NCBI GenBank assembly: GCA_032718475.1
Contig: JAUCBJ010005939.1
Location: 1 to 25,394, forward strand
Direction of reading: 5' to 3'
Length of the DNA: 25,394 nucleotides
Origin: Nemertoderma westbladi
Taxonomy: Eukaryota > Xenacoelomorpha > Nemertodermatida > Nemertodermatidae
In this document: positions 10,608 through 18,080 of the stretch, one piece after another
Layout: each line of letters opens with the position of its first letter
How positions within the stretch are numbered: position 1 is the stretch's first letter
Program-made: the position numbers and the translations under genes
Notes under the pieces: generated by a model
What the model was told of the DNA's origin: nothing
The model's database searches: none
Seen by the model: the letters and a program-made list of their open reading frames with translations, nothing else

Positions 10608-11173
10608 CATCAATTAAATATTTTTTATTAATATCTGTTTGTTTTATATTGTACCGTCATTTTTAATTTGGACTTTTATTCTATTGATAAATAAATGCCA
10701 GTGCAACTGGTTTGCGCTCCTGTGCGCGAGTAAAAAAATATACCATATTTTTTTTGATTTTCATTGTTATAGCTGAAATATTTAACAAAATGTGTAAATT
10801 TTTGGCCAAAAATGGCAAAATCTGTTAAAATTTGGCCAAAAAATCAGTTTTTTTAAAAATAATTTCTGAACACAAACATTTATCAAAATTCTGGTAGTAG
10901 GATCGATTTACGATGTCATTGTGCACATATGATGAATTTAATAGTCCCCCCCCCCCCCCCCCCCCCCCATTAAAACGAGCTATAATATCAATAGAAATAT
11001 TTCAGCATGGCAAAAATCATTTTAAAACGATCAATAAATATAACTCGTATTATATTATTGAATATTGATACAAAATGTGTGCCATAGTTAGTTATGTAGC
11101 TCATTACAGCTCTATTTGGCTCTTCTCCTAGTAAAGCTAGTTTAATCGGTTTCGAATTCTTTATTTTATTTAG
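10608..11173 (+). other. end of the long intron, with a C23 tract
   Basis: AT-rich sequence without a gene. It contains an AATAAA-like motif near 10690, possibly the 3' end of the deleted LINE; two ttggccaaaaa motifs around 10800-10840; a pure poly(C) tract at 10946-10968; and finally a pyrimidine-rich acceptor for NXT1 exon C. Confidence 0.55.
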
Positions 11174-11332
11174 GGAGTTTCAACAATATTTGTAACTTGT
11201 GGCGGAAGTGCTAATTACCAAGGTCATCCGGTCACTGAGTTCAACGAGACATTCATTCTCACGAAGATCGATAACGTTTGGAAGATAATGAACGATTGTA
11301 TGCGACTGAGGAACATTCCTTCCTTGTCGTGA
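11174..11332 (+). CDS. NXT1: NXT1/p15 exon C (C-terminus)
   Basis: Fifty-two codons plus TGA, read in phase 0 from acceptor TAG at 11171-11173. The reading GVSTIFVTCGGSANYQGHPV then EFNETFILT then NVWKIMNDCMRL matches the last three strands of NXT1 (VxVxGxVxxxG, FxQxFILT, WKIxxDxxR). Recognised protein length is then 133 residues plus an unknown short start. There is no separate 3' untranslated region: the next gene's ATG follows six bases after the stop, and the two frames are in register. The nearest polyadenylation signal is beyond the synthetase gene, so the NXT1 message either ends inside the synthetase coding region or is dicistronic. Confidence 0.87.
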   Translation, partial: GVSTIFVTCGGSANYQGHPVTEFNETFILTKIDNVWKIMNDCMRLRNIPSLS

Positions 11333-11338
11333 GTCGAT
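11314..11338 (+). promoter_or_regulatory. possible trans-splice acceptor at the NXT1/MARS junction
   Basis: The last codons of NXT1 form a pyrimidine-rich run (cattccttccttgtcg). The stop TGA is followed by G, so an AG dinucleotide sits at 11332-11333. Cutting there would leave only tcgat before the synthetase ATG. This is the geometry of acceptors in zero-gap operons resolved by spliced-leader trans-splicing. The reading is inference; no leader RNA gene is visible in the window. Confidence 0.4.
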
Positions 11339-14029
11339 ATGTATTTGGTGTCCTGTAAAGGCCACCCCGGGGCCCTCAAGGTTCTAATAGCGGCCGAGTT
11401 GGCCAACCAGTCGGTTCAAGTTGATTGGCTAGAAGGTCCCGGTCACCGTGGCAACCTGAAACTCCGGGTGGATGGCGAGGTAATCTCCAGTAGCAACGCG
11501 GCTGTTCGGCTGTTACTGTCCGCGACTGGTGACGTCATTACCGACGACCTGCTGGAATGGGAGGCGGTTAATCTGTCGCCGGCAGTCCATCATTACGTCA
11601 CGGAATCATCGACCGCTAGAGGCGTATGTGCTGATACGGAGTCCCGACTTACTAACCTACTGACCGAGTTAGACTGTAGACTGTCCGCGTCCGGCCCCCT
11701 AGGTGTCCCTCTACCGGCCGCCACCGCGGTTCTCTGGCCGACTTTATTACCTCTGATCCATACGCCCTCTAGCGTTATCAACTGGAACGACTTCCCCGCC
11801 GTGTTGCCATGGTTTCGTTCTGTAGAAGCGAACGCGGCGATTAGCCGCGCCGTTTCTATGGTAACCGACGGTAACTCGGACGTAGTAACGCGGTGGTTGC
11901 TAATGGCGACGCCCAATCGGCTTCCCCCCATCGTGGCGGGGGTCGGTTCCCTAGCGACAGCCAATGAGCGCCGCGCCGCCGCGTTATCGGCGTGGGACTC
12001 CCCCGTAGCGCCCCCCAGCGACGGCCCCGCGCATCCCATCCTCCCGCGCCCAGACACTCGTAACGTCCTCGTCACCAGCGCGCTTCCCTACGTTAACAAC
12101 ATCCCGCACCTCGGCAACATAATCGGCTGCGTGCTGAGCGCGGACGCGTTCGCGCGGTACGCGCGGCTGCGCGGCTACACCACGCTCTACGTGTGCGGCA
12201 CCGACGAGTACGGGACGGCGACCGAGACCCGCGCCATCGCCGAGGGTCTCACCCCCGAGGCCGTCTGCCGGAAGTACGGCGCGCTGCACCGCGAGGTCTA
12301 CCGCTGGTTCCGGATCGCCTTCGACCACTTCGGTCGGACCTCCACGGCCTCCCAGACGGCCATCTCGCAGGGGATCTTCTGGAAGCTGCGGTCCCGCGGG
12401 TTCGTTACCGAGGCGGCCGTGGAGCAGCTGCGGTGCGGCGGCTGTCGGCGGTTCCTCGCGGACCGATTCGTCGAGGGCGTCTGTCCCAACTGCGGCTACC
12501 CGGACGCCCGGGGCGACCAGTGCGACAAGTGCGGCCGACTCATAAACGCGGTCGAGTTGAAGCAGCCGCGCTGCAAGTTGTGTTCTAGAACGCCGACGGT
12601 TGAGTCGTCGGACCATCTGTTTATCGATCTGAGTTCGTTGGAGGGTCGACTCGTGGACTGGTTCGAGGGCTCCTCGTCCCGCGGGATGTGGAGCAACAAC
12701 GCGAAGATGATAACGCGATCGTGGCTGAGTGAGGGGCTGAAACCGCGGTGCATCACTCGGGATCTCGTGTGGGGGACTCCGTGTCCGCTGCCCGGATACA
12801 CCGAGAAGGTGTTCTACGTGTGGTTCGACGCTCCCATCGGGTACATCTCCATCACGGCGGAGTACACGGAGGAGTGGCGACGGTGGTGGATGAACCCCGA
12901 GCAGGTCGAACTGTTTAACTTTATGGCCAAGGATAACGTCCCGTTCCATTCGGTTGTCTTCCCTTCCTGTCTCCTCGGCACCGGGGATTCCTACACCCTC
13001 GTCAACCATCTAGTCGCTACCGAATACCTCAACTACGAGGACGGGAAGTTCTCGAAGAGTCGAGGTGTCGGCGTCTTCGGTACCGATGCGATGGACACCG
13101 GGATCCCCGCCGACATCTACCGGTTCTATTTACTCGCGATTCGGCCCGAGAAACAGGATTCCTCCTTCAGTTGGGAGGATTTAGCGGCGAAAAACAACAC
13201 GGAACTTCTAAACAATCTCGGGAACTTCATTAATCGGAGTCTCTCGTTCCTCTATAACTCGTTCTCGGCGACTCTCGACGACGTTGAACTCGTCGAGGAA
13301 GATATCGATTTTATCGTCGGAGTGAACGCGGAACTGGCGGTTTATTTGGAGCTGATGGAGCGAGTTAAACTGCGGGATGGGTTGAGGGTCGTTCTCAGTG
13401 TGTCGAAGCTCGGCAACCAGTACCTACAGTCGGTACAGCCCTGGAAGTTAATGAAGTCGGAAACGGAGCGCGGGCGGGCGCGGTCCGCTGTCAGTCTGTC
13501 GGTCCATCTCGTCTATCTTCTGTCCGTTATGGTGAGTCCGTTCATGCCGGACACTTCGGATGAGATACAACGACAGCTGAACGCGACCGCGATGAGCGAC
13601 AGACTGCCGACTATGTTCCAGAAGGTTCTCCCGACGGGACATCGAATCGGTAAACCGAGGCCGTTGTTCGATAAGATTGAGGATGAGGATGTTGGGAGGT
13701 TGACGGGACGGTTCGGGGGTGCGGGAGAGCCGGAGGGGAAGGAGGTTGGTGTAACTCCGGTTAACCAAGTCGCTAACGTCGATATAGAGTCGCTAACTCT
13801 CGGAGATACACTGGAGGAACTTACCGACCGCGTTACGGGCCAGGGAAATAAAGTTCGGGAGATGAAAGCGAATAAATCGTCTAAGGAAGATGTAGACGCG
13901 GAGGTCGTTGTACTGAAGGCGCTTAAAGAACGTCTAGCGGCTCTGAAACCGCCAACGACGACAGATAATCCGGTTGAAGGGGTTGGGGGAGGAAAGAGTA
14001 AGAAAAAACACAAGAAGCATAAAAAGTAG
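11339..14029 (+). CDS. MARS1: cytosolic methionyl-tRNA synthetase
   Basis: Charges tRNA-Met with methionine in the cytosol, for both initiation and elongation. The 896 residues are full length for the animal enzyme (about 900). Residues 1-200 form a GST-like domain, as in enzymes that join the multisynthetase complex. The class I core follows: HLGN signature at 257-260 within ALPYVNNIPHLGNIIGCVL; four CxxC knuckles (366/369, 382/385, 395/398, 412/415), enough for two zinc sites; FYVWFDAPIGYISI; and KFSKS at 570-574. An anticodon-binding helical domain and a WHEP domain (about 822-870) follow, then a Lys/His-rich tail. The start is chosen because MYLVSCKGHPGALKVL aligns with the family N-terminus. 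The 2.7-kb frame has no intron. The middle (about 11950-12550) is very rich in C/G third positions and CpG, unlike the AT-rich surroundings. The ATG is six bases after the NXT1 stop, in frame. Confidence 0.98.
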   Translation: MYLVSCKGHPGALKVLIAAELANQSVQVDWLEGPGHRGNLKLRVDGEVISSSNAAVRLLLSATGDVITDDLLEWEAVNLSPAVHHYVTESSTARGVCADTESRLTNLLTELDCRLSASGPLGVPLPAATAVLWPTLLPLIHTPSSVINWNDFPAVLPWFRSVEANAAISRAVSMVTDGNSDVVTRWLLMATPNRLPPIVAGVGSLATANERRAAALSAWDSPVAPPSDGPAHPILPRPDTRNVLVTSALPYVNNIPHLGNIIGCVLSADAFARYARLRGYTTLYVCGTDEYGTATETRAIAEGLTPEAVCRKYGALHREVYRWFRIAFDHFGRTSTASQTAISQGIFWKLRSRGFVTEAAVEQLRCGGCRRFLADRFVEGVCPNCGYPDARGDQCDKCGRLINAVELKQPRCKLCSRTPTVESSDHLFIDLSSLEGRLVDWFEGSSSRGMWSNNAKMITRSWLSEGLKPRCITRDLVWGTPCPLPGYTEKVFYVWFDAPIGYISITAEYTEEWRRWWMNPEQVELFNFMAKDNVPFHSVVFPSCLLGTGDSYTLVNHLVATEYLNYEDGKFSKSRGVGVFGTDAMDTGIPADIYRFYLLAIRPEKQDSSFSWEDLAAKNNTELLNNLGNFINRSLSFLYNSFSATLDDVELVEEDIDFIVGVNAELAVYLELMERVKLRDGLRVVLSVSKLGNQYLQSVQPWKLMKSETERGRARSAVSLSVHLVYLLSVMVSPFMPDTSDEIQRQLNATAMSDRLPTMFQKVLPTGHRIGKPRPLFDKIEDEDVGRLTGRFGGAGEPEGKEVGVTPVNQVANVDIESLTLGDTLEELTDRVTGQGNKVREMKANKSSKEDVDAEVVVLKALKERLAALKPPTTTDNPVEGVGGGKSKKKHKKHKK

Positions 14030-14161
14030 CAGTTTATTCATTTAGCCGTCGCCGTTGTTTTATTGTGTTTTAGGTTGAACAATATTTCTTGTGTAACAGT
14101 TTTTCCTCCATTTGGTGTGAATTGTGTGTATCACTTGGTATTGATATTGTTATGAATTATT

Positions 14162-14167
14162 AATAAA
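14162..14167 (+). terminator. polyadenylation signal for MARS1
   Basis: AATAAA about 135 bases after the synthetase stop, followed by GT/T-rich sequence (ttgtttattgttcgg). This is the first good signal downstream of the NXT1-MARS1 pair and would serve both on a shared transcript. Confidence 0.6.
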
Positions 14168-14350
14168 TATTTTGCAATGTTACTAAAGTTTTAAACCATA
14201 TTGTTTATTGTTCGGTCTCGCGGTTACAACTTATCCCAAATATAATATATTAACTTTCCGTTTGGTTTTCCAATGCTATTTATTATTAATATTAAAGTTA
14301 ATTAATTATTTATTAACTAAACACTAGCTACGCTATTACGCTCAAGTAAA

Positions 14351-15249
14351 CAACGAGTTGGAATCCCGCCGGATCTCCTTGTTCTACTTATACGGTGGGG
14401 TCCTATAGGGTTTCTGGAATCCCGCCGGGTCTCCTTGTTCTACTTATACGGTGGGGTCCTATAGGGTTTCTGGAATCCCGCCGGGTCTCCTTGTTCTACT
14501 TATACGGTGGGGTCCTATAGGGTTTCTGGAATCCCGCCGGGTCTCCTTGTTCTACTTATACGGTGGGGTCCTATAGGGTTTCTGGAATCCCGCCGGGTCT
14601 CCTTGTTCTACTTATACGGTGGGGTCCTATAGGGTTTCTGGAATCCCGCCGGGTCTCCTTGTTCTACTTATACGGTGGGGTCCTATAGGGTTTCTGGAAT
14701 CCCGCCGGGTCTCCTTGTTCTACTTATACGGTGGGGTCCTATAGGGTTTCTGGAATCCCGCCGGGTCTCCTTGTTCTACTTATACGGTGGGGTCCTATAA
14801 CAACGAGTTGGAATCCCGCCGGATCTCCTTGTTCTACTTATACGGTGGGGTCCTATAGGGTTTCTGGAATCCCGCCGGGTCTCCTTGTTCTACTTATACG
14901 GTGGGGTCCTATAGGGTTTCTGGAATCCCGCCGGGTCTCCTTGTTCTACTTATACGGTGGGGTCCTATAGGGTTTCTGGAATCCCGCCGGGTCTCCTTGT
15001 TCTACTTATACGGTGGGGTCCTATAGGGTTTCTGGAATCCCGCCGGGTCTCCTTGTTCTACTTATACGGTGGGGTCCTATAGGGTTTCTGGAATCCCGCC
15101 GGGTCTCCTTGTTCTACTTATACGGTGGGGTCCTATAGGGTTTCTGGAATCCCGCCGGGTCTCCTTGTTCTACTTATACGGTGGGGTCCTATAGGGTTTC
15201 TGGAATCCCGCCGGGTCTCCTTGTTCTACTTATACGGTGGGGTCCTATA
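14351..15249. repeat. 56-bp minisatellite, two blocks of 8 units
   Basis: The unit is gggtttctggaatcccgccg plus ggtctccttgttctacttat plus acggtggggtcctata. Each block opens with the variant caacgagttggaatcccgccggatc (at 14351 and 14801) and then has seven near-identical units. The second block is a 450-bp duplication of the first. Unit identity is almost complete, so the amplification is recent. The open frames in it come from 3 units = 168 bp and are not genes. Confidence 0.95.
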
Positions 15250-15370
15250 GGGTTTCGTTGAATTCGAAGACACTGAAGTTCCCGTTAATTATATACAGTT
15301 AATGATGGAAAATAAAGAATATTATTGAATTTTATCTCTGAAATATAATAATTATACTGATTTAACTGTA

Positions 15371-15511
15371 ATGAATTGGATGTCTCGGGATGTAATTATT
15401 TATTTGTCGCAAAAAAATAAGAATATTTTTTTGCTTTAGGCGATTGTCAACCAGTTTATATTTGAAGCGGCTAACCAATTGGAGCATCAATCTGTTTTTT
15501 GTTCCAAGTAA
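15371..15511 (+). CDS. possible small two-exon gene or exon pair, unknown
   Basis: ATG at 15371 gives MNWMSRD up to a donor (gtaatt) at 15392. After a 48-bp intron a strong acceptor (tttttttgctttag) opens AIVNQFIFEAANQLEHQSVF then CSK and TAA at 15509. Another donor-like site (AA|gtaatc at 15508) overlaps the stop, so this could also be an internal exon of a larger gene. The helix-like text (FIFEAxxxLxxxSV) recalls the start of a cyclin box, as in cyclin Q, but the match is short and I found no convincing following exon. It lies between the synthetase and the acetyltransferase on the same strand. Weak call. Confidence 0.25.
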
Positions 15512-15606
15512 TCTTACATTTCTGAAGGTTTAAATATAAATATAATTATATAGCATCGCTCAGATGTAAAAACTTTTATATATAATATCTCCAGATAGGG
15601 GGGGTT

Positions 15607-15627
15607 GGGGGGGGGGGGGGGGGGGGG
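15607..15627 (+). repeat. poly(G) tract, 21 bases
   Basis: A pure G21 run preceded by G7-TT. Directly after it comes cctggacgcaat, a fragment of the MITE terminal motif found 30 bases downstream. Confidence 0.95.
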
Positions 15628-15658
15628 CCTGGACGCAATAAAAATTCATCCCTCTCCA

Positions 15659-15839
15659 GGGGAAATTGGACGCAAATAACAACTGATTACTCTCAAAAAT
15701 AAAACTGTAACCTGTTCTATTGTGTTTAGTTTATTGTTTTGGTTAAAATACTGTAACCTGTTCCTTTCCCTGAATTGAGAATATAACATTGAGGCGGGAT
15801 ATTAATTCGCCAAGATGGGATTTGTGTCCAGTTCCCCCC
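15659..15839 (+). mobile_element. MITE copy A, ~181 bp
   Basis: The left end reads ggggaaattggacgcaaat. The right end, reverse-complemented, reads ggggggaactggacacaaat (gggggaaactggacgcaaat in copy B), so the element has ~19-bp terminal inverted repeats. The body carries gattactctcaaaaataaaa and attaattcgccaag. The same sequence occurs inverted at 24575-24757. It has no coding capacity, so it would be mobilised by a transposase elsewhere. I could not define a target-site duplication. Confidence 0.7.
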
Positions 15840-16754
15840 TGTTTCAATATCCCAGGACCCATGTTACATAAATATTCAGTTATTTATTTAACAACGCAAT
15901 TCTAATATCTTTAGGAGGCTCTATTTTTCTATTTAAATCGTTTCCAAAACAGCAAACCGTTTTTCAACAATTTAAACAATATTTACCCCGACTGGGGGTG
16001 TATCTTAAAAAAAAAACAATTTAAAGTCTTAGAAGAATAATAATAGCCGGGGATATGGCTGTTGATGATGGATTCATGATTCTAGTTGTCCAAGGAGTTA
16101 CAAGAGACTTGAAAGCGAAAATAAAATAACAATTCGTAATGAAACTATAATAATATGGCAATTAATTGCTTTATTAGTTTACCGAAAAAATTCAAGTAAA
16201 ACTTTTTTGAAAATGTAAATATTTCCAAAGATTTTGTTCCAGTGTAGGCCCAGTTTGTTCCAGTGTAGGCCCAGTTTGTTCCAGTGTAGGCCCAGTTTGT
16301 TCCAGTGTAGGCCCAGGTATTTCTATTTCATTTACACAATATTACTTGTAGTTTTTCTACTGATGTAGTTTTTCTACTGATTAGGTTATTCCTCCAACGC
16401 ATTATTGAAGTAACACATGGTGTTGGCATTACAATATAAATTAACGAATTATAGCTTAATGTGTCTACATACATACGTACATTGTATTATAAGTTCATAA
16501 TTTAATATAAATTGTTAATTAATCTTAATTAATTAGAATTCAGAAAGTTGCTAGTTAGCCATATTATATCTGAATCATATTGTGCATCGCATTACTAGCG
16601 TTAAAAAAACCTCGTTTACCCCAAACTGAACCTCACATTTTTGTGTCTCTGGACCCTAAAATTGGGTGAAAATTATTTTTTGTGTTTCTAAACATCGTCT
16701 GGACTGAATGAGAATAACCAAACCAAATATTTTTAAAAATTGGCCCCAAAATGG
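15840..16754. other. no gene; small 21-bp repeat inside
   Basis: AT-rich sequence without a supported gene. At 16235-16318 a 21-bp unit (ccagtgtaggcccagtttgtt) is repeated four times without error. A short open stretch at 15916-16040 behind an acceptor-like tag has no recognisable content. Confidence 0.55.
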
Positions 16755-17090
16755 CTCAGCAATGACCAAAAGTGCCTTTTTATATGCCAAGGGCTATTTC
16801 TCTACCGATATTTGTTGAAATTTGTCAAAATTTGGTATAATATAAGTTCAGAAGAACCCTGCATCCAATTCTTCTGAACAAATTTTGCCTCAAATGCTCA
16901 GGAGCCTTTTTAGAACAAAAAAGCACAAAAAAGAGCTTTTTGATATAAAAAGGCTCCAGGGCATTTCCAACCAAATTTGTTCAGAAGAAGTATGGAGAAA
17001 GGTATTCTTAACAAGTGTACCAAATTTCAACTCATTTCAGTTAATATTGGCGGAGAAATAGCCTTTTTCATGAAAAAACGTCATTCTGAG
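16755..17090. mobile_element. foldback element (long imperfect palindrome)
   Basis: The left arm (about 16755-16920) and right arm (about 16940-17090) are reverse complements of each other with scattered mismatches. Matched pairs include ctcagcaatgac with gtcattctgag, gctatttctctaccgatat with atattggcggagaaatagc, ttcttctgaacaaatttt with aaatttgttcagaagaa, and aggagcctttttag with taaaaaggctcc. The centre is an A-rich spacer (acaaaaaagcacaaaaaag). A transcript of it would fold into a ~150-bp hairpin. There is no coding frame. Confidence 0.7.
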
Positions 17091-17126
17091 ATAAGGGTGT
17101 TTAAAGTTTAACCCTATTAAAAACCC

Positions 17127-17138
17127 GGGGGGGGGGGG
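17127..17138 (+). repeat. poly(G) tract, 12 bases
   Basis: A G12 run between aaaccc and tggagtc, just outside the foldback element. Confidence 0.9.
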
Positions 17139-17389
17139 TGGAGTCAATATGAACCCCCGTGGTTATTTTATTATAATTCTGAAACAAACGCAGTTGGGAA
17201 TCTGAAATTTGATGACTTTTCCTAAAAATCCTTTGTCTTCCTAGAAATGAAAACCGTTTTCAAAAATATTGGGTAATTTATGAGTTATAGCACCATTTGT
17301 TAACCCTACTTTTGACACTTTTTTTTGAGAATTACGTTTTCTGAAAATTACATTTCATTAAATATGAATTGTAACATCTCTATTTTTGA

Positions 17390-18080
17390 TTTACACCGGT
17401 TTTTTGGTGTTAGCAATTGGATGGAATATAAATTGGTTTAGAAATTTCAAACTTGTTTTTTTGGGCGGTTGCCAAATTTTGGTGCCAGCACCAAATTTTG
17501 AAATATGTCAATTTTGTAAATTGATTGTTTGAAACTTGTTTTGTACGCAATTGGGCTTTTTTTGGCTTCTGGTTTCGATGAAATATATACGAGTTGCACC
17601 AAGCGTATCAAACTTGTATTTTGCTGTATGCAAATTTTGGTGCTAGCACGAAATTTTGAAAATCCATTCAATAGATAAAATTGCTTGTGACAATTTATTT
17701 CTTGCGTTTTAGAGGTTTATGGCTGTTCTGAATTCAATGGAATATATAATTATCGAACTAGACATCTCAAACTTGTATTTTTCGGAAGTGGGTGCAAAAG
17801 TGGTGCTAGCACCAAATTTTGAAAACCATCAAATATATCAATAGATTGTGTCACCTTGTTTTTTGCGTTATACGGGTTTTTGAGGGTTCTGAATTCAATG
17901 GAATCAGTAAAAATTTCATAAGAGTTTTCAAACTTGTATTTTTCGCCGGTGGGTGAAAATTATTGTGCCAGCACCAAATTTTGGAAAATAAGCAAATTGA
18001 TCAGGAGATAGTTTCATCTTGTTTCTTGCGTTATACGGGTTTATGATGGTCCTGAATACAATGGAATCAATAAAAACTTT
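17390..18080. repeat. diverged ~160-bp tandem repeat, 4-5 copies
   Basis: Landmarks recur at about 160-bp spacing: a gaat-caatggaata segment, then tcaaacttgt(a/t)ttt, then ggtgc(t/c)agcac(c/g)aaattttg, then cttgttt(t/c)ttgcgttatacgg. Copies differ by many substitutions and short indels, so this array is older than the others. The last copy runs straight into the 43-bp array. Confidence 0.75.

Larger units (their letters stand above)
2752..11173 (+). other. giant NXT1 intron loaded with repeats
   Basis: The intron is bounded by donor GTCAGT at 2752 and an acceptor ending ttatttag at 11171-11173, joining exons B and C in phase 0. It contains the 38-bp and 30-bp arrays, a Ulp1-like fragment, a 153-bp duplication and a dead LINE. 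The boundaries are inferred from continuity of the NXT1 protein on either side, not from transcripts. Confidence 0.75.

Noticed and set aside
11593-13009. Long minus-strand and alternate-frame open frames inside the synthetase gene
   Set aside because: They are shadows caused by the high GC content of the synthetase coding region and have no family features.
14731-14970. 79-codon open frame in the 56-bp array
   Set aside because: Repeat-derived, with a period of three units and no unique sequence.
15240-15330. Reading GFVEFEDTEVPVNYIQ right after the 56-bp array, which resembles an RNP1 motif
   Set aside because: It runs only to a nearby TGA, and its upstream side is repeat DNA. The resemblance is too short to support an RRM exon.
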